A stretch of DNA of 64,000 nt. Source: a virus. Within the stretch, counting starts at the first letter, position 1. Each line of letters begins with the position of its first letter. Below the pieces are notes generated by a model. It saw only the letters and a list, made by a program, of their open reading frames with translations. It was not told the DNA's origin and did not search any database. Below are positions 48,901-58,790 of the stretch, piece by piece. The position numbers were made by a program, and so were the translations under genes. The DNA lies in IMG/VR virus record IMGVR_UViG_3300008448_000019, positions 35,259-99,258 of that record; one strand, written 5' to 3'.

Positions 48901-51786
48901 TTATTTATCTCCATCTTTTAGTAGTTTTAGTTCTAGTTCTAGGGCATCTATTTTACTAGACATCTCTTGTACTGCCTTTATAAGTACCGGTGTTAGTTGA
49001 ATATAATCTAAACCTAAGAGTGGATTCTCGTCTAGCTCTCCTGCAATGTCTGGATAAGCCTTTTTAAAAGACTGTACGTCAGGTTCAGGCTGCACTATAG
49101 CAGTATCTTGATATAAGCCGCGTGACTCAAGAGACTCTTTTACGCTCTGAGCCAACAGACCATACTGATATTTTGTTCTGTGGACTTCTTGACTATTCTC
49201 TCCATCGATCCACTTAAATTTTACAGGTTTAAGATCAGAGATAAATTTTAATCCTAAATCAGAATCAGATACGTCGGTCTTTACCCTAGCATCAGAGACT
49301 CCAGTTGTACTTGTGGTTGAAGTCAAAAATCCACTAGAGTTTGCAAAAACATAAGCTTTACCAGAAGAATGAGCCAGAGAGTCTACTTCAAAGCTGGTAT
49401 TAGATACAAAAGCAAAAGCACCAGTATTTGACAGACTTAGTCTTCTGGAAGAGCTGGCACTAATAAAGGTACCATCTTCGCTACAAAGAATCCTAGCGCT
49501 GCCAATGCTGGCAAACATCTGAATACCAGTGGTACCAGTATTTTGAATACCATCAATAGACCCAACCAGGGTGGTCCCCTCATACACATCAAATCTGTTA
49601 TTTGTAGAGGACATAACGACTCTCGTGCCAGAACTGGCAGTTCTGACTGTACTTCCAGTCAAAGTACCTGCAGTTACTTTATCTGCATTAATTGTTCCAG
49701 CATAAATCACCCCTACTGGAAGGTTACCGGCTCCAATTTGGCCTGCAAGAATAGTGCCGGTCCGAATTATACCGCCATCAATCTCTGTAGTGTTATTAGA
49801 AAGAGTGGCGCTGGTGCTATTTAACGCTTGTATTGCCTTGGCTTTTCGTATTCTAACTACACCGGCGCTGATTTCGGTAATGTCGTTGAGCTTTTCGTTT
49901 GCTGTGCCAGCAGCCTCCACTGCGTCGTCAGCCGTGTCTTTAGCAGTGTTAGCAGTAATTGAAATTCCGTTGGCAGTAAGGATTGTTGCATATTTTAAGT
50001 CAGCGCTAGCTATCGTTAAAAATCCCGCTGCTTCGCTTCTACCTAGATAGGCACCAATGGACACCGACCCATCAGCAGCATCGATTCTAAAAGTTTGAGC
50101 ACCAGATGGGTCGTAGGCCGCAAGAAAGTCCTTAGTTAGAACAATTCCTCCATTTGTAGAAGCATTTGCACTAGTACTTATCTGTAGACCAATAATGGCT
50201 TGAGCAGTCAGTGTACCAACATCAATCATGTCAAAAGTTACGATATTTTTTAGCTGAGCCCTGATCGCCACTTGATCGGAAGGGGGGGTTATATTTCCAT
50301 AAATATCTCGAACAATGATTTTGATGTAGTAATCAGTATTGTCAACCAGCTCGGTGCCAGGAATAATTATGTAGCTTCCAGCATTTGCAGGAAACTTTCC
50401 ATAATAAGTATTTTCGTCCGGGGTAAACCCATCTATATCAGAGAAATATACTTGAATTTCTTTTGCTGTACCTGCCTGCACAAGGCCAGTAGCAGTTAAG
50501 TCATCGTAGGCAATTTTTATTGTTCCAAGATAGGTTGTAGCTACTGGAGCTGCAGGTTTTGATACAGTTGGAACCGAAATGCTAGTAGTGTGCTCTAGGT
50601 CTACTCCGGAGGATAGGAGCCCGCCACTGTCACGAGCAAAGACCTTAAAGTAGGCTTTTTTACCCTGTTGGAATCCACCTTTACTCCAGGTGGTCTCAGA
50701 CCCAGTAAAATCAGTTTTGTCCCACTCTTGGTTCGGGTACTGTTTAGACCAAATCGTATACCCTATTAAGTCATCTAAGTTTGATCCATCAGAATTTTCA
50801 GTAGGAGCGTCCCAAGTCAGAGTCACTCTGCTTAGCCCATTAGAGCTGCCGTCTGGAGTATCGTTCTCGTCAGTAGCTGCTAAATTAGTCACCGGGTTTG
50901 GGGCAACCCCGTCTTCGGTGATAGGAGAAGAGCTGCTAAACAAAACCCATCTGATGTCTTTCCACACATACACAACGTTGTCTGGAGAGATCCAAGTAGC
51001 ACCGTCTCTAATTGCCGCCTGAGCTACGGCGTGAACGTACAACTCATCTGTCACAGAAGCTACGTTTACAGGTTCTTCTAGTGATGAAGAAAAGCTGTAA
51101 GTTATAAAGTTAGATCCAACGCTTGCTACTTTGTGTAGCCCATCGAGACCAAAAAACGGTCCATCGTCTGGTCGTACGTCTACGTATATAACATCGCCAA
51201 CCTTGAAAGGATTAGTTGACGTAAAAACTATTTTTGCTGTAGTAGTGGTGGCTTCTAGTGTAGATATTCTGGCCCTATAGACTACTTCTTTTTTCACGCC
51301 ATACTGGGTCCCGGAGTCTGGGTTATATAGGACTGTAGCAGCTATAGTTTCTGCATCGGGAGTGTCTCTTTGTCCACTGTATGAAGCGCGATTTTCATAG
51401 GGGGGTCTGTCAGAGTTTATTGTCCTAAAATCTCCGGATGCGGTAATAGCTACATTGTTTCCGCTATGTACTATGTTGTGGACACCGCTCACTCTAACCG
51501 TGAGGTCGTCCTGAAGTCCTGGATCCGCCTCAAAGTAGAGCTCAATTCTTGGCTTAGAGACTCCAGTAATTTGAGAACTGTAGTAGTAGCCTCCTACAAC
51601 TTTTTTGTATTGGTTAGGAGCATCTAACCCAACAACAGTGTCAGGTCCTGGATCTAAGTCATCATTTTCGCCAGGAATCTGACTAGCGGGGAGTAGGTTT
51701 ATAGGACGAAGTTCGACCGCAGTAACCCTGCGCTCCATAGTGCTTAAAAGATTAGTAAGTGTCTTTCTACGACGTCTGATTGCCAA
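48901..51786 (-). CDS. Tail protein with fibronectin domain and S74 intramolecular chaperone
   Basis: 961 residues. The N-terminal region leads into the recurrent beta module (KIVFTSTNPFKVGDVIYVDV, near residues 180-245). Fibronectin type III-like domains follow (VTLTWDAPTENSDGSNLDDL). Residues about 500-750 are a rod of Ala/Thr-rich fibre repeats (TANTAKDTADDAVEAAGTAN). The C-terminus, VSDARVKTDVSDSD then FISDLKPVKFKWIDG, is the Peptidase S74 chaperone domain, with the catalytic Ser and Lys of SDxRxK. In this family the domain trimerises the fibre and then cuts itself off. It ends in a coiled coil (EMSSKIDALELELKLLKDG). Overlaps the Tal-like gene by 20 bases. Confidence 0.8.
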   Translation of the reverse strand: MAIRRRRKTLTNLLSTMERRVTAVELRPINLLPASQIPGENDDLDPGPDTVVGLDAPNQYKKVVGGYYYSSQITGVSKPRIELYFEADPGLQDDLTVRVSGVHNIVHSGNNVAITASGDFRTINSDRPPYENRASYSGQRDTPDAETIAATVLYNPDSGTQYGVKKEVVYRARISTLEATTTTAKIVFTSTNPFKVGDVIYVDVRPDDGPFFGLDGLHKVASVGSNFITYSFSSSLEEPVNVASVTDELYVHAVAQAAIRDGATWISPDNVVYVWKDIRWVLFSSSSPITEDGVAPNPVTNLAATDENDTPDGSSNGLSRVTLTWDAPTENSDGSNLDDLIGYTIWSKQYPNQEWDKTDFTGSETTWSKGGFQQGKKAYFKVFARDSGGLLSSGVDLEHTTSISVPTVSKPAAPVATTYLGTIKIAYDDLTATGLVQAGTAKEIQVYFSDIDGFTPDENTYYGKFPANAGSYIIIPGTELVDNTDYYIKIIVRDIYGNITPPSDQVAIRAQLKNIVTFDMIDVGTLTAQAIIGLQISTSANASTNGGIVLTKDFLAAYDPSGAQTFRIDAADGSVSIGAYLGRSEAAGFLTIASADLKYATILTANGISITANTAKDTADDAVEAAGTANEKLNDITEISAGVVRIRKAKAIQALNSTSATLSNNTTEIDGGIIRTGTILAGQIGAGNLPVGVIYAGTINADKVTAGTLTGSTVRTASSGTRVVMSSTNNRFDVYEGTTLVGSIDGIQNTGTTGIQMFASIGSARILCSEDGTFISASSSRRLSLSNTGAFAFVSNTSFEVDSLAHSSGKAYVFANSSGFLTSTTSTTGVSDARVKTDVSDSDLGLKFISDLKPVKFKWIDGENSQEVHRTKYQYGLLAQSVKESLESRGLYQDTAIVQPEPDVQSFKKAYPDIAGELDENPLLGLDYIQLTPVLIKAVQEMSSKIDALELELKLLKDGDK

Positions 51787-53869
51787 ACTTGTCCACCTCC
51801 GCTTCAGTCACTAGTTGTAGTGTTACCTGCTCTGGAAATGACGGATTGTCCGGCACACTAACGTCATATGCGTCAATTTTACGCAGTAGCACTTCTCGTC
51901 CAGTTCCGTCATTTAACTCTATGTAGCTTGATAGCCTCAATCTAACAAAGTCATCATTAATTATAATAGAGCACCAATCACCCGGGTTGTATGACCCCAA
52001 CTGTGGATTTAGTGAACCATTTACAGAAATAGAAAAGTTGCTAATTGGGGGTCTGGCCTCAGCTAGAAAACGTTCTGCGTAGGTGTGAAGCGTGTTCTCT
52101 TCAGCAACATTGTCTACTTTTTCTACCTCTTCAAGAATAGGCCAGCCTCGAAGAAGTAGTTCCACATCGGCAGCTCCAGCATACGGTTGGCTAGCTTCAG
52201 AGCTGAGAGTTGAGTCATCTCCCTGAACCCAAAAACGAGTGGCTGCGTCCTGAGCATTCTCCTCCAGACTCGCATCGAGTATGTTGCCTGGGTACTCAAA
52301 AACAACTTGATCAGCGCCATATGCGCTAACCGGGGCAAACTCTCCGGGAGGCAATACTCCGCCCGGCAAACTATCTATGTAGTATTTCAGGCTTGTTGGA
52401 AAAATAGGAAGAAACACAAAAGTGCGATTAAACTTATTAGTAGTTGCATTGTAGCTACAGTCAATTCGGTACTCAAAACCATCTGGAACATTAGAATACT
52501 TTTCTAAAATTTCCCCGATAGACTCTAGTTTAAATCCTCTAATTAACTCATTTTGACTAAGGGTTTGACTAGGCAAGTCTGTAGAGTAAGTTAAGCCAAT
52601 GTCTCCGTTATCTGTGTACTCCCCCCATGTGGCATAGGTTATAGCCGGAGCAACAGTAGCGTTTGCTAACGGATTTCCAGCAGAGCTAAAAGCTATTTTA
52701 TTTCCAGGATTAACGATTTGAAAGTTGCTGGTAGTTGGAGTGTTTATCGTGTATATGGTGTGGTAGCCGTCTATAGAAGAGTTAAGCTCGTCAATGTAGA
52801 CGATGTCCCCAACTTCAAACCCGTGAGCAGACTCCGTTGTTATAGTAGTGATTCCATTTGTTCTTTGGAAATTGGAGATATCTACAGATCTTTCTGCAGC
52901 AGTTGTGAGGGCTACAGTGCTTCCGGTATTAGCGTATGTAAACGTATAGTTAGTCGGGGCAGAGATAACCACAGCCTCAGCGTCATCAAATCCTGAGCCG
53001 ACATCAGTGATAGAGAGTTTTTGCCCAGGCACAAGCTTGTGAGGCTCTTTAGTACTAATAGATGCAACATTTCCAGATCTGGAGTAAGTTTCTATTTCAT
53101 TGAAAACATCTATTCCAGGACGTATCTCATCATTAGGAAAATCAAAGTCAAATAAATCAGAAGTAAGTTCGGTTAGAAGATCACGAACATAGTTATACGT
53201 ATCTTGTCTAACTTCTACAGTTGCCCTATCGCTTGTATCTTCTTCGTCTTCACCCACAGTTATGTTGGGTATAGTTTTTGTTTGGCCCTTAGCGTTAACG
53301 TATGTTGCTGACACACTAAAAGTTGATCGATCATCTCCTGTAAGCCCTGGTGCCGGAGAAGCTAGTGGAGTGTAGTATCCCGTATAAGGAACTCTGTCCG
53401 GCCCCCAGTCAATCCATACAGGTTCTCCTGGCTTGAAGTCGTATTGGGCAAAGTCTAGAGTCACATCGGCTCTTCCGCCTGAAACTACTATGCTAGCCGA
53501 GTATGCATTGCTCCAAGTTTTCCAAAGTATTCTTTTATATAGATAGCTAGTAAACTCTGAACCACTTATTTCTAAAGTTTTTTCTACAATGTTGTACGAT
53601 CTGGTCCAGATAATTCCACCCCATACGCAGAGGCCATCTCTAACAACATACAGCGCAGTCTTACCAGGCAAGGTGTTCTCATAGAGACTTAAGTTGATAG
53701 TTTCCTGGGTTACTGCAATAGAGCCTGAAAAACTGCCTGCCTCGCGGAGGGATCTAGAGTAGGACACGCCTCTAAAAGGTATTTCTGCAAGCAGCTCATT
53801 GCTGAGTAGGTCGACTACGAAATATCGATAGTCTGCTACTAAATCTCTGTCTTGAAAAGTTGGTGTCAT
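51767..53869 (-). CDS. Tal-like minor tail protein (tail hub)
   Basis: 700 residues. The start (YRYFVVDLLSNELLAEIPFR, VSYSRSLREAGSFSGSI) and following TALYVVRDGLCVWGGIIWTR are the usual N-terminal fold of tail-associated proteins in actinophages. Two recurrent beta modules are embedded in the middle (STKEPHKLVPGQKLSITDVG, ITTESAHGFEVGDIVYIDEL, residues about 275-400). The C-terminus (NPQLGSYNPGDWCSIIINDD) fits the same family. It should form the tail hub below Dit and carry the fibres. Adjacent to Dit and the S74 protein, as expected. Confidence 0.75.
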   Translation of the reverse strand: MTPTFQDRDLVADYRYFVVDLLSNELLAEIPFRGVSYSRSLREAGSFSGSIAVTQETINLSLYENTLPGKTALYVVRDGLCVWGGIIWTRSYNIVEKTLEISGSEFTSYLYKRILWKTWSNAYSASIVVSGGRADVTLDFAQYDFKPGEPVWIDWGPDRVPYTGYYTPLASPAPGLTGDDRSTFSVSATYVNAKGQTKTIPNITVGEDEEDTSDRATVEVRQDTYNYVRDLLTELTSDLFDFDFPNDEIRPGIDVFNEIETYSRSGNVASISTKEPHKLVPGQKLSITDVGSGFDDAEAVVISAPTNYTFTYANTGSTVALTTAAERSVDISNFQRTNGITTITTESAHGFEVGDIVYIDELNSSIDGYHTIYTINTPTTSNFQIVNPGNKIAFSSAGNPLANATVAPAITYATWGEYTDNGDIGLTYSTDLPSQTLSQNELIRGFKLESIGEILEKYSNVPDGFEYRIDCSYNATTNKFNRTFVFLPIFPTSLKYYIDSLPGGVLPPGEFAPVSAYGADQVVFEYPGNILDASLEENAQDAATRFWVQGDDSTLSSEASQPYAGAADVELLLRGWPILEEVEKVDNVAEENTLHTYAERFLAEARPPISNFSISVNGSLNPQLGSYNPGDWCSIIINDDFVRLRLSSYIELNDGTGREVLLRKIDAYDVSVPDNPSFPEQVTLQLVTEAEVDKFGNQTS

Positions 53870-53900
53870 TGTTGATTATATGTCTTTCGTTAGTCTAAGT

Positions 53901-55121
53901 CTAACCTATCCAGCCGGATCTATAGTAGATCTTACAAATGCTGCTGGCTGGGAAATTAGTTAATTCTATATTATTAGTTCCGGGCTCTAGATATATCCAA
54001 TCAATAAGAATAGAAACTTTAGCTCTACCGTTTTCAACGTTAACAACTTGATCAGCCAAATACTCCACTTCTAAAACTTCTCTATTGTACGTGTCTATTT
54101 CTAATTGATTAGTAGAGGAAGTTCCATCAATAATAGTTATAGCTTGGTCACTGGTGGAGTTTGTGATAGTGGCTTGATTTGGGCCAGACGAAGCAGAGAT
54201 AGAGGCACCACTGCCCGCCGGAGCGATAGGTATGTTAGCTCCAGGGCTAGTTATTTGTAATATATCACCATCAACCACGTTAACTACCTGATAGCCATCC
54301 ATAGTTGGGTGTACGTCATCCAAGTAAACGGTATCCCCTTCGTTAAATGGGGGAGCAGAGGCAAATTGTAGTGTAATTGCGCCTTCGGTTCTTTGATAAA
54401 ACTCAATAGGAATAAGGGTTGCTCCCGCATCCGGGCCAGGAGTTGAAACATTGAATCCCTTAGATAGCTCAATAATAATTGGAACAGCTATGTTTCCAGC
54501 ATTTGTTATTGTTGCACTGGCATCACCGTTCGAATCTGCGGTTAGTGTGACAATATTGTAGCCATCAGAGTTTTCTTCGATGTACTCATACTTTATAGGG
54601 TCAGCTGCTTTTAGACCGATAGAGAAGTTAGTTCTACCTCTAGCGCTCACCGTGTCAATTTCAGGCCTACCGCTAAGTCGAACAAACGTGCCTTTTGTGA
54701 CTGGAGTTTCGTTGACTACTAGCCAGTCTCCTCGATAGACCAGAGAAATAGCATCTAAGAGTTTTGCTCTAGCTGCTTCAACTTGATCCGGGTCTTGGGT
54801 TAAAAAGCTTCCGTTTAGTGTCAAAATCCTACTTGCCCAGCGGCCCTTGGCATCGTATGAGCCGTCACCCCAACCGCGTGGCAGATCAGGGAGTTCTGGA
54901 TCCGGGAGAGTCCACCATCCTTGGATGTCAGTACAAACCCAAACAACACCAGTTTCTTCATCTATGGTGTTTAAAACTAAACTTCCAATTTTAATGTCTG
55001 CTTTTAGTTTTAGTCCAGAAAAATGAGGAATTGGAAGTTTGGTTAGAGCTTTATTTACAAGCTTATTCTCTTCAGATTGAGCTACCGGATTTAAGTTGAT
55101 ACTTGAGTCATACTCTGACAT
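53901..55121 (-). CDS. Dit-like distal tail protein
   Basis: 406 residues. SLVLNTIDEETGVVWVCTDI, then a WGDGSYDAKGRWASRILTLN segment and LTQDPDQVEAARAKLLDAIS, give the siphovirus distal-tail fold, with LSGRPEIDTVSARGRTNFSI completing it. A recurrent beta module is inserted near residues 243-309 (FNEGDTVYLDDVHPTMDGYQ), before a C-terminal Dit-type strand domain (IDWIYLEPGTNNIELTNFP). The start overlaps the stop of the tape measure gene. It should form the hexameric ring at the tail tip. Confidence 0.78.
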   Translation of the reverse strand: MSEYDSSINLNPVAQSEENKLVNKALTKLPIPHFSGLKLKADIKIGSLVLNTIDEETGVVWVCTDIQGWWTLPDPELPDLPRGWGDGSYDAKGRWASRILTLNGSFLTQDPDQVEAARAKLLDAISLVYRGDWLVVNETPVTKGTFVRLSGRPEIDTVSARGRTNFSIGLKAADPIKYEYIEENSDGYNIVTLTADSNGDASATITNAGNIAVPIIIELSKGFNVSTPGPDAGATLIPIEFYQRTEGAITLQFASAPPFNEGDTVYLDDVHPTMDGYQVVNVVDGDILQITSPGANIPIAPAGSGASISASSGPNQATITNSTSDQAITIIDGTSSTNQLEIDTYNREVLEVEYLADQVVNVENGRAKVSILIDWIYLEPGTNNIELTNFPASSICKIYYRSGWIG

Positions 55122-57964
55122 TAGAAGGCTCCTTTACGAATCTCAAAAGCAAGCCTACGAGAGACCAGCTCTGACAGCTCTCTCTCATCCATGCCTGGGG
55201 ATGGGTAGACATTTATTGTGGCTCCGGCTCCCTTACCACTTAGAGCAGCTATTAAAGCTTTGTCTCGAAGAGATAGCCCATTTGCATCTAGAGGTTCAAT
55301 TCTTTCTGGTCTTCCAGCTTCTGCAACCATAGCTAAAGTTCCGCCCTGGCTTGCCTGAACAACTCCTCCATCAGCAAATGCAGGAACTACAATTTTCCCA
55401 AATCTTGGTATCTGAGGTGGGTTGGATTTCAGGTTTATTGTTCCACCGCTGAAAGTTTTAATGAGGTCAGCTAGTCCTCCACCGATGCCGTTAAAGAATG
55501 ATCTAACAAGCCAGTTTAGGAAGTCAACGAGTGCATTACCGGCACCCACAAGAAGATCAGCCAGTCCTTGGACAATCTTCCTGAGAACGTCCATAAATAT
55601 TTTACCGAACGAACTCCAGTCGCCTGTTATAAGAGCTTTTGCAAACTCTCCAACAAGCCTGATTAGTTGCATAAAGATGTCAATTATTGGCATTAAAATA
55701 TCAACTAACGCCATAATTATTGGCATGACAGTTTCTACCGCGGCAACCAAAACTTTACCAACAAAAGTAGCAAAAAGCCCTAGACCAGCGATTATAGCCT
55801 CCAATATTGGCTGAAGACCTTCCATTAAGCTAGGAAGTAGCTGATTCACTACAACATCAATTAAAGGCTGAATTGCTTCCATAATTTTATTGAAGGATTC
55901 GCCAAGAGAGTCCAGTACGCCTTTGAGGGTGGTGTCTATAAACTGTCTAAATGAATCGCTGGTGTTGTATAAGTATACAAAAGCAGCTATAAGTAGTCCT
56001 ATTGCAATTAAAATAGGGCTCTTCATTAAGAATGATCCGACTCTACCAAACGCACTTGCAAAGGCGTTATTTGAGTAAGTTAAGAATGCAAAATACTGCT
56101 TAGTTTTTGTAAGTAGTGTCCCAAGTGGCCCCAAAACGGATTGGAATACTCCATTGACTACGGACCCAAAGAATTGAGCAGTAGACAGTGCCAAACCTAG
56201 AGCCGAGAAGAACGCAAAAATTTGTCCAGTAACAGCTAGAATTTTTTGAACGGTTTCGTTGCCTAGAGCTTTTTCAATTACAGTAGCTATACCATTTAAA
56301 ACGTTAAAAAATGTTTCTATCGATTTTGTGTCAGTCAGCGAGTTTGAAATGTTTGTAAGAGTTACAACAAGCCTTGCAAAAGACGGACCAGCTGCTATGT
56401 ACTTACCTAGAATTTCTCCTAAAGGAGCAGCGCCTTCCTTGAGAATATCAAACGTCTCTTTAATTGCTGGATCATCAGCAAGTTTGAATATCTCACCTAG
56501 AAGCGTTCCGACAGAATCTATTACAGCCTTAGCATTTTCAGCGGCTCCAGCAAAAAACTCTCTTAGCGGCTTGCCATCTATTTCCTCTAAGTTTTTGAAG
56601 CTTGCCGTTGCCTCTTTCAGGTAGTCGATTAGAATTTGACCGCCAGATCCAGGGCCAATATTAGCTTTAATTATCTTCCCAAAGCCACCAAAAATATTTC
56701 CAAATATATCTGCAAAGTCGGTAGCTAGTTGGCTTACAGTTGCAAAAAATCCTTCAATTTCTGCCTTATTTTCTGGCGCATTCATAAAGTCGCTAAACTT
56801 AGTTAAGTTTCTATCTAAGAAAGCTACAAACTGCTTAACTAGTGGATCAGCGAACACTAGAACGGAGAGGAAGCCGTCAAAAACTTTACCTAGAATAGTC
56901 CCGAAGGCTTCAATAGTTGGCTTAGAGTTGGCAAAAACGGTGTCTAACTTGTCTAAGTTAATTTGCTTAACTAAAAAGTCAGTAAAGTTTCTTGCAGCAA
57001 TACCTAAAGAGTCCGCGACACCAGCAAGGCCCTTCTTTATAGTGTCAAAGAACGGGCCATTTGCCAATCTTTCTAGCTGCTCACCGAGTAGCGGTAAGAA
57101 TCCTTTAGCTACTGCTTCTCTGAGCTCATCTAGCTTGGGCTTAAGTCTTACTAGTAGTTGAGCAAACTCTTTTTGACTCTTTGTTAGGCCAGCGTACGGA
57201 TCAACGCCGGCAGTGGCCATCAGGCCTTCTTTGCCCTTAGAGAGTTCGTCGTTAAGGTCTTTGCTACGCTCTTTAGCCTGACGGTAGTTTAGCTCGGCTT
57301 CCTCAAGAGCAAGCTCTGCCTCTCGACGTGCCATATTGTTTGGCGGCAGGTCTTGCATTCTAAGAAGGTTATTGCGTGCTTTTTCAAGCTCGAGGCCGGC
57401 ACGCTTTTCGCTCATAGCAGCGGACTCAGCGCTACGTCTAAGCTCTTTAAACTGCTTATTTACTTCAGCTAAAGTTTGTCCCATACCAGACTGAGCGCTG
57501 GTTGCCCTACCTACAGCAGCACTGATTCCTTTTAAGGCAAAGGATGCCGCAAACATACCTATTCGGAGGCTGACAAAAGCACCCACTAGTCCCACAATAG
57601 ATACCGAAGCTGCAGCACCAGCTCCGACTAGGGAGAACAATCCGCTAACTACGGCAGCAATTCCACCTACAACGCTAGAAATAGCCGTTCCCAGTGTGTA
57701 TCCAGTTCGTACTAACGACTGAAACCTTCGTCTAGCACCTTCTGCAGCCGGTGCCATGTTATTCAGGCCTTCAGTTATTCTAGAAAATATGTTTCCATTT
57801 ACATTAGAGTTGAATCCTCTAGAAAAAGCAGCTCCTAGGCTTTCACCGCTTCTTCGAGCAGAGCCACCCTCACCGGAAAGACCTCGGAACGCGCGCTGGA
57901 TGTCTCGGTTAACACCGGTAGTAATAGCGCGTACGAGTATGTGCGCTTCGCCTACTACTGCCAC
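55121..57964 (-). CDS. Tape measure protein
   Basis: 947 residues. The N-terminus (MAVVGEAHILVRAITTGVNR) is typical for actinophage tape measures. Residues about 90-145 are a long hydrophobic segment (SVVGGIAAVVSGLFSLVGAG). Coiled-coil helices follow (AGLELEKARNNLLRMQDLPP), then low-complexity helical repeats. Further hydrophobic segments occur near residues 655-670 (ILIAIGLLIAAFVYLY) and 770-800. By the usual 1.5 angstrom per residue rule the tail would be roughly 140 nm, an estimate only. No lysozyme or peptidase insert was recognised. It is followed by Dit and preceded by the chaperone pair. Confidence 0.88.
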   Translation of the reverse strand: MAVVGEAHILVRAITTGVNRDIQRAFRGLSGEGGSARRSGESLGAAFSRGFNSNVNGNIFSRITEGLNNMAPAAEGARRRFQSLVRTGYTLGTAISSVVGGIAAVVSGLFSLVGAGAAASVSIVGLVGAFVSLRIGMFAASFALKGISAAVGRATSAQSGMGQTLAEVNKQFKELRRSAESAAMSEKRAGLELEKARNNLLRMQDLPPNNMARREAELALEEAELNYRQAKERSKDLNDELSKGKEGLMATAGVDPYAGLTKSQKEFAQLLVRLKPKLDELREAVAKGFLPLLGEQLERLANGPFFDTIKKGLAGVADSLGIAARNFTDFLVKQINLDKLDTVFANSKPTIEAFGTILGKVFDGFLSVLVFADPLVKQFVAFLDRNLTKFSDFMNAPENKAEIEGFFATVSQLATDFADIFGNIFGGFGKIIKANIGPGSGGQILIDYLKEATASFKNLEEIDGKPLREFFAGAAENAKAVIDSVGTLLGEIFKLADDPAIKETFDILKEGAAPLGEILGKYIAAGPSFARLVVTLTNISNSLTDTKSIETFFNVLNGIATVIEKALGNETVQKILAVTGQIFAFFSALGLALSTAQFFGSVVNGVFQSVLGPLGTLLTKTKQYFAFLTYSNNAFASAFGRVGSFLMKSPILIAIGLLIAAFVYLYNTSDSFRQFIDTTLKGVLDSLGESFNKIMEAIQPLIDVVVNQLLPSLMEGLQPILEAIIAGLGLFATFVGKVLVAAVETVMPIIMALVDILMPIIDIFMQLIRLVGEFAKALITGDWSSFGKIFMDVLRKIVQGLADLLVGAGNALVDFLNWLVRSFFNGIGGGLADLIKTFSGGTINLKSNPPQIPRFGKIVVPAFADGGVVQASQGGTLAMVAEAGRPERIEPLDANGLSLRDKALIAALSGKGAGATINVYPSPGMDERELSELVSRRLAFEIRKGAF

Positions 57965-57981
57965 GGTGTCACCTCTTTAAC

Positions 57982-58419
57982 TTATCCGAGTGGTGCGTCT
58001 AAGACTGATCCAAACGGATTAGCCGATTCTGGGTTGAACTTTGTTGGTGCAACGTATGGCTTACGTGCATCAACGGGGCTTGGGTCAAACTCATCCACTC
58101 CTCCAGCAGGAACATATGTTCTGCCTCCATAAGTGGTGCCTGCACTACTGTCAGAGCCATACTTATACTCTTTGCCGTAAAGCCGGTAAAAGTTTGTCCT
58201 AAACTTGCTCTGGGCTTGAACCTCTTCTGCTGTGGAATATCTCATGTCGTCCTCAAACATGAAATGAATGATGTCCAGCATTTCAGCTGCATCCATGTCT
58301 TGTAGCCTGAGGCCATTAAAGAGAGCTTTACCATTTACATAAGGCCAGAGATCAATCGCCCAACTTAGGAGACCTCTGGCTGCGCTTCCGGGCGTCCAGA
58401 GTACTCCTCTAGTAGCCAA
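57982..58419 (-). CDS. Tail assembly chaperone, second frame
   Basis: 145 residues from a TTG at 58419, or read as a minus-one frameshift extension of the upstream chaperone gene, with which it overlaps by 55 bases. In siphoviruses the second product (GT-like) usually arises by frameshifting. MLDIIHFMFEDDMRYSTAEE and SKFRTNFYRLYGKEYKYGSD are the helical parts; the C-terminus is Pro-rich. The overlap contains no canonical slippery heptamer that I can see, and GGAGAG sits eight bases before the TTG, so independent initiation is a real alternative. Position just before the tape measure supports the assignment. Confidence 0.65.
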   Translation of the reverse strand: MATRGVLWTPGSAARGLLSWAIDLWPYVNGKALFNGLRLQDMDAAEMLDIIHFMFEDDMRYSTAEEVQAQSKFRTNFYRLYGKEYKYGSDSSAGTTYGGRTYVPAGGVDEFDPSPVDARKPYVAPTKFNPESANPFGSVLDAPLG

Positions 58420-58703
58420 CCGACAATCTCTCCTAGAGTTTCGGTTGTTACAATTCTGTCTTTGTCAAGAGTAAGAGCATTAAAACGCTCTAGGCTCTCG
58501 TCAGTCAATGCTTGATTGAAAAAGTTATCAATTGTTTCAGCGGCAACCGCTGGGTTTTCGCTCGCAGAGTCTTTAACTAGGGATAACATAACTCGACCCT
58601 GTAGACTTGGAACGCAGAAGAACTCTTCTTCGTAAAGTTTAAACGAGATAGCTTCAGTATTTTCTGGAGATTTTCCAGCACCAAAATCTTTAAATTTTGC
58701 CAT
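58365..58703 (-). CDS. Tail assembly chaperone, first frame
   Basis: 112 residues, ATG at 58703. SFKLYEEEFFCVPSLQGRVM, AVAAETIDNFFNQALTDESL and GEIVGWLLEEYSG make a small helical protein of the kind found immediately upstream of actinophage tape measures (G-type chaperone). It lies behind a putative phage promoter. Its 3' end is read in two frames with the next gene (58365-58419). It should bind the tape measure and recruit tail tube subunits during assembly. Confidence 0.72.
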   Translation of the reverse strand: MAKFKDFGAGKSPENTEAISFKLYEEEFFCVPSLQGRVMLSLVKDSASENPAVAAETIDNFFNQALTDESLERFNALTLDKDRIVTTETLGEIVGWLLEEYSGRPEAQPEVS

Positions 58704-58762
58704 TTTTATATCTTCTTTCTTTCTTTTTTTCTTTAGTCATTTATAAGCAACATAGCTTACTG

Positions 58763-58778
58763 TTACTATTTTACCCTA
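58763..58778 (-). promoter_or_regulatory. Putative phage promoter element before the tail chaperone/tape measure block
   Basis: Minus-strand TAGGGTAAAATAGTAA, with the TAAAAT core at 58768-58773, in the 87-base gap between the neck gene and the chaperone gene. It shares TAGGGTAAAATAG with the element at 35364. Confidence 0.5.
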
Positions 58779-58790
58779 TTGTTTGTAGGC

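Noticed and set aside
55422-57161. Several plus-strand frames opposite the tape measure gene
   Set aside because: They are low-complexity mirror frames of the helical tape measure and lack ribosome sites.
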